Made by a program: the position numbers and the translations under genes. This document shows, in pieces, positions 12,526 to 26,837 of a stretch of DNA of 64,000 bases. The notes beneath the pieces are model-generated. The model saw only the letters and a program-made list of their open reading frames with translations. It was not told where the DNA came from and made no database searches. How positions within the stretch are numbered: position 1 is the stretch's first letter; the number at the start of each line of letters is the position of its first letter. The stretch is from Loxodes magnus (lineage: Eukaryota; Ciliophora; Karyorelictea; Loxodida; Loxodidae). The DNA is taken from positions 434,001-498,000 of the forward strand of contig CAMPDV010000149.1 in NCBI GenBank assembly GCA_946699065.1, read 5' to 3'.

Positions 12526-15500
12526 TCTAAAAAATATAAAAAATAGGGATTTTATTTATTAAATAATAATAATTTTAATAATTTTCTTAATAGTTAAATA
12601 GAAAATGGGAAATGTAATTAATATTAAATCAAAAATAAAATTTTCAAAATTTTTCATTAAACAATTAATAAAATAGAAATATAAATTAGGAAATATCTAT
12701 CTTAAACTTATTAATATTACATGTAAAAGTTTTAAAATCTTCTTTAATTTGTTTGTTAATTTTTTTATTTAATAATGGCTGTCAAAAACTGCTTAATAAA
12801 TAAATGTTTTATTAATTTAAGAGATTTAAATTCTTATATCAGATAAATTTCAAAAATAATTTAAAGTTACTTTTAAAATTAGGAAATAATCTATCTAAGA
12901 GAAACAAAAAAGAGCTTTAGATAGATTCAACTAGATAAATATCTTAATGTATTGAAGTGAGAGTTTTGCATATTAAATCTAGTAAATAAATTCTCAATCT
13001 TAAGATTTCAAGCAATGCTAATACAATTTAATGATAAAAGAGAAATCATTAAATAAAAATAAAGTTATAGTGTTAGCTAGAATTTAGGAAAATAATTAAA
13101 ATATGCAGGAATTTATTTTATTTAGATAAAATTTAGAATACATCAAAATAATTAAATTAGTATTAGCATCAAAGCTTTAAATAAATAGTTATTCAGCCGA
13201 AACATTTCAAATTATTTGCTATTCATAAAAGAACTATAAAAAACAGTTTTACACCTTTTCTTTAATTCTACTTAACTGAACTTAGTTCATTAATGCGAAT
13301 TTTTAAGTTTGATTATAAATAGCACACTATTTTAATATTTTGCTTGAATAATTTACAAGCTTAATAGAATCTAATTTTAGCATTATGAATCTTCTAGTGC
13401 AAGTATTTAAACTTATTTTATGAGATATAGCTTAATCTGCAATATTTTTCTTTTAAAATATTTATGAGAAGAAACATTAATTTTTAAGACTTAACAGATA
13501 TAATAAAGTTAAGCATATATAATAATAAAAGATTTATTAAAGAAGGAGAATTTCTCTTAAATTATTTGATATTTTAATAATAATCTTTGAGATAAATAGT
13601 TACTTATTAGATTTAATATTTACATAATGAGAATCTCTGAAAGTGGATTAATTAAATATAGTTTTTATAATTCAAAATTATGGATTATATTAATGGAGTT
13701 AGCTCTCATCACATTAATATAAACAAAATAAATAAATAATTGATTTAATAAAATAATATTATAATTTCATATATTTAAAAAAGGTTAAACTTTAACAATA
13801 TCAAGCTTCTAATTTGAATGAGATTAAATAATTAAAATTTGTTAATCTTGTAAAAGTTTTAATTATTTTCCTACTTTAGAAGATCTCTTTAAGTAAATTA
13901 AAATTTATTTCTTTTATCATTTTATTAAATTAGTTATAGTCTATTTTAATTTTGCTATTTTTAACTATATAATCTCTATCTATTCAAATCTGAAAGTTAA
14001 TAGTTAAAAGTATTTTAAGAATTTTAGACTTAAAAATAACAAAATGTTTATAAAAAATTGCTAAATATGTAAATAAATTTAGAATGTAAACTATAAGATG
14101 TTTTAAGCTCTTAATTAATTTAAAATAAGAATAATATAATTGCATAGAAGTAAATTATGTCAACTACTAATAAAAATTTAAATAAGAATTAAGATAGCTT
14201 TAAAATAAATAACTGATAATGTTATAAAATTATAAAGATATAAATACCTAATTTTCATCTTACTGTAAATTCTTAGTTATTTATAATATATTTATTATTA
14301 TAATCCCTTATTCTAGAACATCTAATCTATTAGTCATTATTATTATTCAGATTCTATATAATAATTTATTTCCAATTATTTAATTAATGTTTTATATTGA
14401 TCACTTCAATATTATAATGCTAAAATCTAAAAGTTTGCTTAATTAAGTCTATATAAATATTATTTAGTTTCTTTTTTATTTAATTTAGCTTAAGCATCAT
14501 ATCTTTACTTCTATACCGTATTTTATAATTATTTTCAGAGTAATTTTTAACTTTTAGATAAAATGTAAACGTTTTTTGCTAATTTTAAGGTTAATATGAT
14601 ATTTCTATCTCTGTTTTAGTTATCTTTTTAATGAAAAGTATAAAACTAAAGAATTTATATTATTAATTAAGCTTAAAATTTAAAAAGAAATATTTATTAA
14701 ATTTATTGATTAAGATGACTAATTAAGTGATCAAATAAAATAAAAGGAAATTAAATTTCTTAATAAATATAATAAAAAGCATAAAAGATAAAATATAAAT
14801 AATAAAGTTAACTTATAATAGCTATTAAATTTCATTGATAAATTATCTAGTCTAATTAAATTAAATATACCTAGTTATATGAAGCTACAGCATCTTACTT
14901 TTTAATATTTTTTATTTAATTGGTAGATATTCCTATTATTTTGTAGTTATATTCAATTAAAATGATTATTGACTTATATTAGTGGTAAAATGTAAAAAGA
15001 TATAAGAAAATTGAAATAAATTAAGGATAGATAAACTAAATAAAGCTTAATTAGTAAATTTAAATAGTGCCTAAAATGAAATAAACATAATTAAATAGAT
15101 AATTACAAGACAAGTAACTAATAAAAGTCTATTAATGAATTTTACCACATTATGAATATTTTAACTGTTTATAAATAATTAAAAATAATCTAAGTTTGAA
15201 TTAGAATAGAATGGAGTTATTGCTTAAAAACTAATAAATTTATAAAAGCTATGAAAATAATTAAAAAATATGCTTTTATTTAATATGCTTTATTTATATA
15301 ATTAATAATATCTATTATGCTTTATTTTTCTATTATTAATCTTAGAATCTGGAAGTGGATAGTCTCTTAGCTGTTTATAATTATTTAAATTCTTTAGATT
15401 TTTCCTTATTTGATTATTACTTAATATAAACATTTTAATGAAAAATAGATGTTTATAATCAAGCATATTTGATAAACCTAAATGAAGTAATGATGATTAT

Positions 15501-15848
15501 CTTTAAATTAAATAAATAGATAATCTTCTATTTATATCTTAAAATAAAGAAACTTAGCTTGCTAAAGATTTAATTAGAAACTATTTTCTATTAACTTTTG
15601 AGATTTACATTTTAGCTTTAATTTTAGTTAGGTAAACTCTTCTGATAAATAATTTAAGAATTAAATTTAAGTAATCATTCCTACTATACTTAAAATATAG
15701 CAAAAATAAATATTCTTCATAATTAAAAAGCACCAAGTGTTATAAATTAATTCTATTTGTTATTATTTTGCATATCACATAACAAATAACGTGGCTTTTA
15801 TTTTTTTAATTTTAATAAATTAGATTATTATAAAAAAATAAACAAAAA

Positions 15849-15877
15849 CTAGTCCAAATTTTTAGAAAATTGGACTA
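15849..15877. repeat. Short inverted repeat (9-bp stem)
   Basis: CTAGTCCAA and TTGGACTAG are separated by 11-12 A/T-rich bases. The stem is isolated in non-coding DNA; it could be a hairpin or the edge of a small element. Confidence 0.5.
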
Positions 15878-16982
15878 GAATATATTAGATATATTTATAT
15901 TTTTATTACTATTATTATTATGCAAATAATAATTCCTAATTTAGACTTATATTATATTTGCTTAATAATAATTGAATGATTCCTTTGATTTAAATCATTT
16001 TTTTAGCTAACTACTTTGTTGCAATTATTATAGATTTTAGATATTTCTGATTTACTTAATCTTTTGTAAATATTTGTTTTTACTATTTTTTAATTTGTTT
16101 CCTACTGTTTAAATTAATATAATTTTAAGCTTAATCTTCTTTTCTCAGAATAGTCATCCATTAGCATTAGGTAACTTTAGCTATCGTTATAAATCTTGTA
16201 GCATTATAACTATTCCATTTTGTAAATATTGATTTGTAGAGTGTTTTCTAGCTAATTTCTAAACTCTTAATTTTCCAACTTCCTAGCATATATTTTTATA
16301 TATTATTCCTGACTTACAAGAATTTCAATTTTATCTGAAGCAATCATTATAACTTTTCTTTACCTTAACAAATATAGTGAACATTTAATATTTTTAAGAG
16401 GATAAAGTTTACTAAAATTATGGAATTTCTCCTTTTAAATAAAATAGATTTAGTATCAAAACAGAATAAAAGATATCTTCCTATTTTAGATGTTTGAACT
16501 TAAATAAAGTCTAAAATGAGTTAAAGAATAGAAAATAGTGAGAAGAATTGAGAGATAAAGGAGATAAATTAAATTTATTCAATTATGCAATTAAGCAATT
16601 AAGCAAACTTCTAAATTATAAAGCCTTTATTTTTATCATTTTGAATCTACAAAAATCTTCTAATGTAAGCTATGTTCACTCTAAGAGAATTACAAACTAA
16701 ATTAAAGTTTTTAGTATTAATAGCTTAAAATAAATAAGAAATTAAAAAAGAAAATCGCAATTGGATATGAGAGAAAATTTTATAGTTGTATGTAAAAGGA
16801 TAGAAAGAATAAACCATCATAATAATCATATTTGTTATCCTTAATATTAAGTATTCTCTATCAATTTAAGCTTAAAACTAAATAATAAGAATAAATTTAA
16901 ATTAAAGTTGATACAGCTTTTTCACATTTTTTAGTAGAATAAAAGGAAATTAATCGTTACTATTCATAGTTTGATTATAAAG

Positions 16983-17603
16983 ATGTCAGCTCATTCTAGA
17001 GGTTTAGGAAGCAATCTAATTAACCCTTCAGGCAGTGTAGAAATACCTTTATTAGGAGAATTCCCAGCTAATATTACAAGCTAAGAGACGGATACAAGTT
17101 ACTTAACAGTCCGAAGTGGCATTAGTATCTTACCAATAAAGCCTAAGCAAAGAATTACTCTACATAAGGCTAGAGAAGGTTATAATACTTCCGGATAGTG
17201 GTATGAGAATTAAAAGCTTAAAGAATAAGAATTTGAAGAAGAAGATAAAAAGATTAAAGATGCAGTTAAAAAAGCAATGAAGCAAAATTCATTTTAAAAA
17301 GTGTTCCCTACTTTCAAAATGGACTTAAATGATCTTCCAAAGGAACAGAAACTGACTGATAGAAGCCTTCGCTATGCCTAAAGTGGACCAAATGCTTTCA
17401 AAACTCATGCTTAGAAATATAAAAACTTTGATAGAAGCTATTACTCAAGTTAAAAGCAATGGTTTCCATAATAACATCCAGAATATGTACCTGTTGATAA
17501 AACTTACAACTACAAAAAGAATTACGAAACAGAGTTTATTGAAGCTATGACAAAGATTAAAAACTTAGGCTTTGGAACTGGTTCACAAAGAAATAAAAAG
17601 TGA
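16983..17603 (+). CDS. Hypothetical basic protein, no known domain
   Basis: A 206-residue protein starting MSAHSRGLGSNLIN and ending SQRNKK-TGA. No introns, no in-frame TGA, two TGG Trp codons. The N-terminus is Ser/Gly-rich, the centre is a charged helix (FEEEDKKIKDAVKKAMK), and the C-terminal half is Tyr/Lys-rich (KTYNYKKNYETEF). No signal peptide or membrane span. The good codon mix (GAA, GGA, GCT) and the isolated clean frame make it a real gene. The Tyr/Lys/Pro-rich style recalls small axonemal proteins, but that is not evidence of function. The surface-protein gene starts 230 bp downstream on the same strand. Confidence 0.75.
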
Positions 17604-17833
17604 TTTTTTATTTTAATCAATTGTAAAAGAGTAATTTACACTAAATAAAGATTTCTTGATATTGCTACTATTACATATATAATCTTTAAAATACGTCTTT
17701 ATCAGTTGAAAGGTAAAGAATGTATGAAAATAAATTTAAAGTAATGATTTTATTATGATTGAAATACAAGTAGCATAGTAGATATCTATAAATTGCTACT
17801 TGATGAATGAAATAATAAAATAATATAATAAAG

Positions 17834-20800
17834 ATGCTTATACATCTAATTCTTATATCTTTTATCTGTCAAGTCCTCACTAAAACCACTGAGATTTTCG
17901 TGGGATAGCCTATTGCTGGCTAGCATATAGAGGGAGTTCAAAATTATTATAAGCTATTTGTGACCTCAACTGATCATCCTCTTGTTATCTCTGTCACGAA
18001 CTTCTTAGATTGGAGCAATCCAGATATATACGTATCAACCACTACTTAGAAGCCTGGACCTGAATCATACGAATGAGCCAGCTGATAATGGGGTTCTGAT
18101 TTTCTTACACTTGATGAGAAAGATCTAAAATTGAACTAATGGTTGTATATTGGAGTTAATTGCTATGACTTCTGCTCTTATACAATTTTAGTTAGCTAAA
18201 CAGAAAATATTATCACTCTCTATGAAGGAGAGCCGTTAGACTAATAACTAAAAGAAGGAAGTGTATAGATTTACTAGATTGAGATACCTTAAGATGATAA
18301 AATAGAATCCATTAATTTCATCATAAGAACAGAAGTTGGATAACTCAATACCAAAATTGGAATAAATTCAGTAAATGATCCTAATAGTTTTGAATATTAT
18401 GATTGGTACGGCTAATAAAGCATGTAGCTTGTTAAATCAAATGGTTGGTTCTGTATTGGATGCAAATATTTCATTTCTATAATGGCGCTCTAAGATTCAT
18501 AGTATAAAATTTAAGCTCAAACTAGTTAATCGATTGCAAAATTATAGCTAAGCAAACCATTTCACGATTAAGTAGCTGAGTAAAAATATAATGCTTATCG
18601 AGTCAGTGTTGATAATCCTTAAGGAACTCTTGAGATTTGGCTTACTGTATTTACAGGAGAACCTAATATCTACGTTTCAAGTCAAGAATATGTAAAAAAA
18701 TACGAAAATCCTTCAAAGGAATTTAACGAATTTAAGGCTGAAGGATATGGAAACTAAAGTTTAATTATAAAAGGAGATTAGAGAGAGCATACAATGGGAG
18801 GTCGGACAGACTAATATTACATAAGTATCTATGGATTTAAATAAAGTACTTTTTAAATCTTGGTATCGCTAAATGATGAAAATATTATATTACTATATCC
18901 TGGCCTACCATAATCAAAGACTCTCAATTATTAAGACGTTTAGCTATATTAGTTCAATGTCCCTTATAATCTTTCTCAAGTAATTAGGTTTACTGTGACG
19001 CAAATGAGCGGAGATACTGATCTATATATTAAAAAATGTGCAGATATGAGCCAGTGTAGCTTTTAAAAAAGAGACTATGAATCTCCAGGAAAAGAAATTT
19101 GGTATTCTTTATAATCTTAAGGATAGGATACAGTGCTGATCTAGCATTTGCCTTAAGAAAAAACTACTATCTATTTGATAGCAGTAAAGGTGAGCACTAA
19201 CTTTGGAAGCTAGTATTAAATTGTAGCCACTTATAATAATTTGAGTTAAGAACTATTAAGAGATGGAGTTGCAGTTGAAGGTAATCTGTAGAAGAATGAA
19301 TTAAGGTATTACAAGTTTTAAGTAATTAATGAATCAGCTTTATAAATAAAATTCCATCTAACACCAATTTCTGGAAATGCTGATTTATTTTCTAGCAGAA
19401 GTGAAGGTCTCCCCAATTTATAGAAGCATGAAAAATCATCTGAAAATAGTGGAATTGATCCTGATAACATAACGTATGTAAAAGGAGATGATGGAAAAAC
19501 TCTTTCTGGAATTTACTATGTAAGTGTATATGGTGCTTTATAATCTTACTATAGGCTTCTTGCCACAGTCGCATATCCTGATAGCAATAATTTAATTATC
19601 CTTCACGAGGGAAAGCCTTAGTAGGACGTATTGTAATAAGATATTGATATTTTTAGAATTTATTCATTCTAAACTTTTATGAATGAAAGTACTTAAAAGG
19701 ATATTCGAATTACCTTAACTCCTCTTTAAGGAACATTCGCTGTATATGTTGGAAACTCATAAAATTCATGAGATAGAGTATATAAGTAATTTAGATATAA
19801 TTGATGCACATGCACCTAAACTGATAATTACGAATATGTAGTTAATATTAAAACAACTTAAGATGATTATGTTTCAAATGGAACTTATTTAATACTTGTA
19901 AAAGGCAAAACGTTCTTAAATGGAAGAAGTGGTTACTCTATCTTATACTCATTTGACAGTAAGCCGATTATGCTTCAAGAAGGAGTTTCATTTTTTGATG
20001 AAGTTAGTTAAGAAAAATACAAATACTTCACTTTTCCAATTACTTACTCTTTCTAAGATTTTTATATTTCTTGTACAGCTGTTACAGGGGATCCTGATTT
20101 GTATGTCTCAGTAGGAAACGAAATTCTCAAACCTACTAAAGAAAGCTATCATTTTAAAACTGAAAGGCATGGATCAGAAGCAATAACAATCGAATGGGAT
20201 GAGAAAATGAAGGAGATATGTCCTGAGCCAAGTTATTATACAGATAATTCTGGTGAGCTTCTACAAAAAAATTGTTTAATTCATGTTGGAGTTTATGGAT
20301 ATTAAGAATCTTCCTTCTATATCGCAGTAAGATCAGTATGGGGGTATCCTGCTCTTTTAATTGAAGGAATTTAAAATTGATAAGAAATGAAAAACGATGA
20401 ATATCGGTATTATTATACAATAAATTATAATGCTGATATTACGTTTTAGTTAATTACTCTTTCAGGAGACCCTGATCTTTACATTAATTTGTATCCGGAA
20501 TATTAACATGATGATCTTGCTGATTGAAAGCGTCCAACCACTTAGGACTATGATTTTAAAAGCATAACTTCATTTTCTTCTGATAAAATTGAAATTTCAA
20601 AATCAGACATGACGAAAAAATGCGGTAATGAACACTGTGCTATTTTATTAGGAGTCCATTGCTATTAAAGTCCTTATTGCGAGTTCAATCTTCTTTATAA
20701 TGCTTAACATGAAATTTTAAATCTTCTCGAAAATGTTCAAGTAGATGGATGGGTTGGGCAAGGAAGTTGGTCTTATTATCAATTTTACAATTAGAGAGAA

Positions 20801-23149
20801 AAGGGAACTATTATCATAACATTTACACCACTATCATATTGCGATTCTTAGATTTTCGTAAAAAAAGGTTCTGCACTTCCAACTTATTAAAATTCTTATA
20901 CATATCCTTTTCCTTTGTATAATGAAAATTACTACCCTGAAGAAAATTCATTTCTTGATTATGAAGAATCTTCTGGCTATACTGAAGAAGATTGGACACG
21001 TCCTTATAAAAATATTTCAGATTTTGAATGGTCTATGTAAACATGGGCAAATGAACATTTATATATTGATAGCTCTGACTAATTCTTCAAAAAATCAAAC
21101 GAGGTATTCAAAGGAACTTATTCAATTGGTGTACTAGGCAACTACCAAGATTGCTAGTATTTTATTTAGTTTGCCACTGAGAAAAATTCACTTCAAAGAT
21201 TAATAGCAGGATAACCCTATAATGGGTATATAGAGCCTAACTAGCAATAGAACTTCTACTTTTATTTGAGTGAAAATAAAGATGTACAATTATCCTTATA
21301 GATTTTGTCGGGAAGTGCATTCATGAAAGTTAATAAACAAAATTTTGATGGAGATATGTACTCTTAAGTTCCTACCAGAACATAGTATTCCGACTTTGAT
21401 ACTCAAAGATCTGAAAGCAATAAAGTTATTCTTATTGAAAGATCCGATTACAGATGGGCTATCAATAGTTATTATCTTATAAGTGTTTTCTCTGAATCAG
21501 GGTCAGTTTCTTTTGTTCTCACTACTACTTATAATTCATCGAATGTAGTACTCTAAAACGGAGTGCCTGTTAGAAACACAGTTAATTAGAATGAATATAA
21601 ATATTATGTTTACTCTGTAACATCTTAAACTGACATTTAGATAAGCTTAACAGTTTTGAGCGGAGATCCTGATATTTATGTTGGTTTAGAACCACATGTT
21701 AGTAAATAAAGTGCTATATGGGAATCAAGTGGAGTGAATTCAAAGGAGTTCATTGTAATTTCTGCATCAGATCCTAACTTTAGAGTTGGCAGTTTTTATT
21801 TATCTGTTTATGGATATGAATATTCAGAATATTCTTTATCAGTAAGTGTGAACAGCTCTTTTATTACTTTACTCGATGGTGTTCCTATGTATTACTCTAT
21901 GAATGCTAATTAATAACTTTACTTCTAATACTGGCTTTAGGATGAAAGCTCAGTAAATGTAACTTGCTAACTTAGTCCAGTCTTATAAAGTTTTAAACCT
22001 AAAGTTTATTCCCTTTTTACAAAAGAAGATGAAGAATAAATGTTTCCTTCTTAGAAAAAAAATGTGTTTGCTCTATATGATAAGGATTATGACTCTTTGC
22101 ACGAAATTCTATTATTTTAGCTAGCTTCTAAGGCTTAAATGGGCCAAGGTAAATGGTCTTTAGGAGTTTATGCTAATTAGTAAGGGTCTTTTGTGTTGCA
22201 ATGCTCTCAATAATCAATGAATAATTTTAAGCTTTTGAGAGAAAATTAGATCACTAAAGATATAATTTACAAATCTTAGAGACATAATTATGAAATAGTA
22301 AGTAATGGGAAAACTAATATTTACTTCGAGATTGAAGTTTGCTAAGGAAACATTATTGCTAGTGCTTCTAGTAACTTTACTGACTTTAAATAGAATTCTC
22401 AATAAACAATCTATAATAAGTATAAGTACAAGCTTATGCAACAGGAACTACCAATATTTATTCAAATTTATACTCTCAAATAAAATACTTCCTATTGGAT
22501 TAGATATTCAACCTTTACCACTCTTTCATATGTAAGAGACGTCGCTGCTGGTGGAAACGGAATCATTTCATGAAATTTTAATGCTTAAACGGGTATATTG
22601 TAAACTAATTGGAAACCTTTAATTGATTTCAACGGAGATACTATTGAAGGAGTTCAATATCATGTTTTCATATAGAACTTAGAAAACTATAAGAATTTGG
22701 CTACATCATGTGCATGCTAAGCAGCTTAAGATAAAGGCTTGATTATTAAATATGATGTAACCAACTCAACACAATGGTCCTATAAATAAACTACTCAAAA
22801 GGAGATATAATATGTTATTAATATAGTTGCACACATATCAAATAAGATTCATATTAGCACAACAGAAGCTTACAATCCTACTATTATCTAAATTTACGAG
22901 CCTTAAATCTTTTAACAATATCCTAGAACTCTTATTGGAATAATAGTATTGATAGTCACCATTTTCTTAATATTAATTTTCATTTTATTAAAAAAATTGA
23001 GAAAATTCCGCGCAAGATTGAAGTACGAGATGCAGGATGTAAGAAATTTAGCAAGTGTTGTCAGCGAGGAAATTCGTGTGCCAAATGAGCAGTAGGTCAA
23101 AGAAAAATATACCCAATTAACGGTTTTTTCTGGAGAAGGATCTACTTGA
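17834..23149 (+). CDS. Giant PPC-repeat type I membrane surface protein
   Basis: A single uninterrupted frame of 1,771 residues. It has a signal peptide (MLIHLILISFICQVLT), then roughly a dozen related modules of 110-140 residues. The modules carry variants of the PPC (bacterial pre-peptidase C-terminal) signature G-D-P-D-L-Y-V: NPDIYVS near 61, EPNIYVS near 276, DTDLYIK near 393, NADLF near 515, GDPDLYVS near 752, GDPDLYIN near 878 and GDPDIYVG near 1277. YYVSVYG or SIGVLG strands close the modules, as PPC beta-sandwiches do. One membrane span lies at about 1698-1721, followed by a basic stop-transfer (KKLRKFRARLK) and a 50-residue tail ending SGEGST-TGA. PPC domains are usually secreted ligand- or substrate-binding modules. 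In a ciliate this suggests a cell-surface adhesion or coat protein (inference). Shadow ORFs at 19.4-22.5 kb are other frames of this gene. Confidence 0.88.
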
Positions 23150-23285
23150 TTTTTACTTTTAATTAAACAGCAATTAAATACTTAAATATATCTCTACTTT
23201 TAAATTTAATTACTTAAAATACTTTAAAGTTTAATAATCAAATTAGGTAAATTTATTAAAATTAAAGAAGTTATTTTCACATTTC

Positions 23286-26200
23286 TCAATGAATCAAATT
23301 TATATTTTTCTATAGTTGTTTTGCATCTTCATCAATATCTTTAAGCGTTCCTAGTGAGTAGTTCACTTCATCCTCTTCTTGAGATTTACAATTAGTACTA
23401 CCATGTTGATCTTAACTAAGATTGAATGTTGGAATTTCATTTTTTTCAGGTTCTGTAATGACTTTTTCTGATTATAATTAATGTAAATGAACGTCTAATT
23501 AATCGTAATCTGGACGATTTTTTTTTGCTTTTTTTTCTAATTTTTTTTCAAATCTTCATTTATATTTCTCAATACCAGACATTGCAAATCCTATTATTTT
23601 GAAGAGTCCAATACTTGCTCCAAGAATTTTAGCGAAAAATATGATATTGTATTCTTTATCATATTGGAAAGTTCTCAAAGCTTCTTATGAAAGTATAAAT
23701 ATCACTGAAGAACTTAATCCATAAGTTACTTAAACTGAACTACTGTCGAATAAACTTCCATCTATTTCTTCTCCTGAGTAAGTTAAATGGAAGCCTGTTT
23801 ATTCTTTCTCATCAATATCTGATTAATATAATGATGCTATAGAGTGAACTATAATTGAAGTAGTGTCTGGACCTCTAAATAATAAAGATGAAGATGGAGA
23901 GTGAGATCTTATAATAGTGGAATATTTCCCAGGAATGCCAGTGCTTGTTGTTATATTATAAATTATTCCTGCAGCGTATGCTTCTTTCTCAATTAATCTA
24001 AACTTTACTTCTCCCTATTTTTCAATTGTACAAGAGTTGCAAGTAACTCTTACACTACATTATGATTAGTTTTTCATGCATTCCAGTTCTGATCATTCTC
24101 CTTTAGATAGATCAAGAATGATTCCTTCATCATGTTCTAAAGTAATTTCCTTTGTACAGTTGCCTCAGGCATACTCTTCTACCGTAGAATCAGTACATTA
24201 TCCTCTGTATTAAATAAAGCGCTATTCAATATAATAATCTCCATATATATGCTAATAAGTTTCCTTAAGAACTAGCAAAGGAATCAAGGTTTTAAATTCT
24301 TATTTATTTCCCTATACATAGATATTTAAAAGAAGGGAAAATAGCATAATTCCGAAAACTATAAAGACTAAGGTAAAAAATCCTCCAAAATAGTTTTTAA
24401 GTAGAATCATTGGCTCTCCTATACTAAAGTTATGATGGGACCAATACAAATCAATTCTACGTAAATACCTTGAACTTCTTTCACTACATGATATTGATAT
24501 TAAGAGAAATCCAAACAAAGAACAAAATGTAATTACGATCGCATTATTAGTATCATTGATTTCATCACATTTAGTTTCATAAATTGCAGGTTATTAAGAT
24601 AATATTCTATCTGAAACCTAATAAATCTAAGGTTCCATAGATCCTATAGGGCATAATTTACTACTTGGACAATTCAAGCATCAAGCCATTCCTTCCTTAG
24701 ATCCATAAGTTTTAGCAGGACAAGGCTCACAAGATTTATAATCTTAAGAGGCTAAATAAGGATTTTGCATTCCCTTTTTACATTTTTAGCAAGTGCCATC
24801 AACATAGTATTCTCCTTACTAGCATTCGATGCATTTAGAGCTTTACCAGATTGTACCTAAACTACAATTTCAACTACAATTATTACATTAAATTTAATAT
24901 GTTCTAAGCTCATTGTTTGAACGTTCTCCCAATGATTCTTGTCCTAAAACCATAACTCCTCCAAATACATAGAAGCTATTTTTTCAATATACTAAACTTT
25001 GTCCAAAAGTTTAATCAGGTTATGCAGGGTTATCTTTTTCAATAGGCCAAATAAAACTAGAGTTCTTATCTAAATCAAACTCATTCATTTCTTATCATGT
25101 CACTGTACTTCATGTTTCCCCTCCAATATAGACTAATTTATTTTTTCACGCTGTTTTAGCTGCTTTTGATCTTTCGAAGCTACTGTCTAGTTCATTATTA
25201 CGCCATATTCCTCACATTTATATTTCCAAACTATAATTATATACTGCACTTGTTGGAACAGTACTTGCTTACTCTCCAATATAAACATAAATAAATTAAT
25301 TATAGCAATGTATTCCACAATAGGCAGTTCCTGGTGGTCCACCTGGATCATCTTTCTTTAAAAGTGTCCATAAGTTAGTTCCAAAATCATACTCTCATAA
25401 GTCATTCATCATTCCAGAATTTGAAAGACCTCCAAATAAAAAGAATTTCATTTCTCTTATAGTTCCACAAGCTCCTATTCTAGCATCTGGAATTTAAGTC
25501 GAATTTGAATTTACTTTTCTTCAAGTATATTTAGTAGTACTGTAAAGCCAAAAATCATTTAGGTAATCCCCTTCTCCCTATCCGCCTCAAATAACTAAGT
25601 AATTTCCATGAACAGTTGAAACATGCCTACTTCTGCTTTGTGGATTTTATCCAACTATTGTCGGTTATTTTCAGGTATTTCTAATTAGATCAAATTCCCA
25701 GAGCTCGTTGTTGAGAATTTAATCTGATTCTCCTCCGAAAACATACATGTAAGTCGAAATTATATTAGCTGTATGAAAGCTTCTAGTACTTGGAGCTAAA
25801 TAATTACTAGAAATTTGATTTCAATGTAGATTAGTTAAGTCTAATCACATCATATCATTTAGAAATCCAACTGAAATGTTATACCCTCCAAATGAATAAA
25901 TTTTATTGTTATAGAGTATAGAAGATTGACTGTCTCTCCTACTGATAAGTGAGTTATCAATATTCAGAATTTTTGAAGTTATTAAAGGCCCTGAAAAATC
26001 TATTTCTCAAACATTTTACTCGTCTATATAAGAGGTATAGTTCCAACCGTTTAATAAATATCATTTTTTTTAATTTTCAATAACAACATCACTTTATAAG
26101 TAGATAAGGTAAGGAATGTTCTAAACATATTACTTCTCCCATTAACCTGAAGTTAAATTGCATCATCAGATATTATAGTCAGCTTTTTAGTCACTATATT

Positions 26201-26837
26201 TTCCTGGTTTCAAGTACATAAGTTCATCTAAAATCATAATATTTGGAGATGTTTAAGGTATTGGCCTTAAACTACCTTAGTAGGTGATTTCTTTCCAGGT
26301 GAAATCTGGGAGAGTTAACTCTCATAGGTCATTTAGTATAGAGTTAAATCCATTTCCACCAAATATTAGGATTTTATTAAATCCTCTTTTTTAATCGAAA
26401 TATTACTTACATGCATGTCTATACCTTGGAAATGGTGTTGGACCTTTAGTAATTATTTGTTCTCAATACTAGTAATCAATGTGAAAAATTCAAACTTCAA
26501 TGGTAGGTCCTAAATTCGTTTTCCCTCCTATTAAAATAAGTTAAGTTTCATCTATATTCTTCCTAAGGCAATGATCAACTCTAGGAAGTGGCTTTACCAC
26601 TGATGTTTATGCTATTTTACTTCACAATTCATCCTTTAAATTGAATTTATATATATCATCAAGTAATTAGTCGTCTTCGCTAAACCCATGAGTTACATAA
26701 AGATTATCTCCCAACAACACGTTTTTATGTTACATTCGCTTAGGTGGTGGTGTATTGGTTTTAGGAATTACTTATCATTTACACTTTACTGATAAAAGAT
26801 AAGCTAAGATCACTATAAATTTCAAAAAGATCAGCAT
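23286..26837 (-). CDS. Kelch-repeat and cysteine-rich multi-pass membrane protein
   Basis: A 1,183-residue protein, one frame. It has a signal peptide (MLIFLKFIVILAYLLSV). Kelch repeats at about 25-620 carry typical units (LILIGG, ILIFGGNG, IYSFGGYN, MYVFGGES, FFLFGGLS, FYVFGGV), each followed by N-D-L-W or N-E-L-W. A GCC2/ephrin-like cysteine-rich segment follows at about 640-730 (CIECQQGEYYVDG, CEPCPAKTYGS, CLNCPSSKLC). Several membrane spans come next (about 765, 815-840, 1072-1095), flanking a Cys-containing extracellular loop, then an acidic Gln/Ser-rich cytoplasmic tail ending NLIH-TGA. Kelch plus GCC2 plus membrane spans is a common ciliate and oomycete surface-protein layout; ligand and function are unknown. 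It is convergent with the PPC-repeat gene, whose stop is only 136 bp away. No intron is needed. Confidence 0.86.

Larger units (their letters stand above)
9505..16982. other. 7.5-kb gene-poor AT-rich region
   Basis: No gene with a recognised domain. Two frames (9756-10424 and 11464-12525) have protein-like composition and are listed separately; a further open frame at about 12,880-13,660 has no domain. A 9-bp inverted repeat lies at 15849-15877. The rest is low-complexity A/T with many TAA triplets in all frames. Confidence 0.5.

Noticed and set aside
19392-22535. Several 60-88 codon ORFs on both strands
   Set aside because: Shadows inside the single 1,771-codon PPC-repeat frame.
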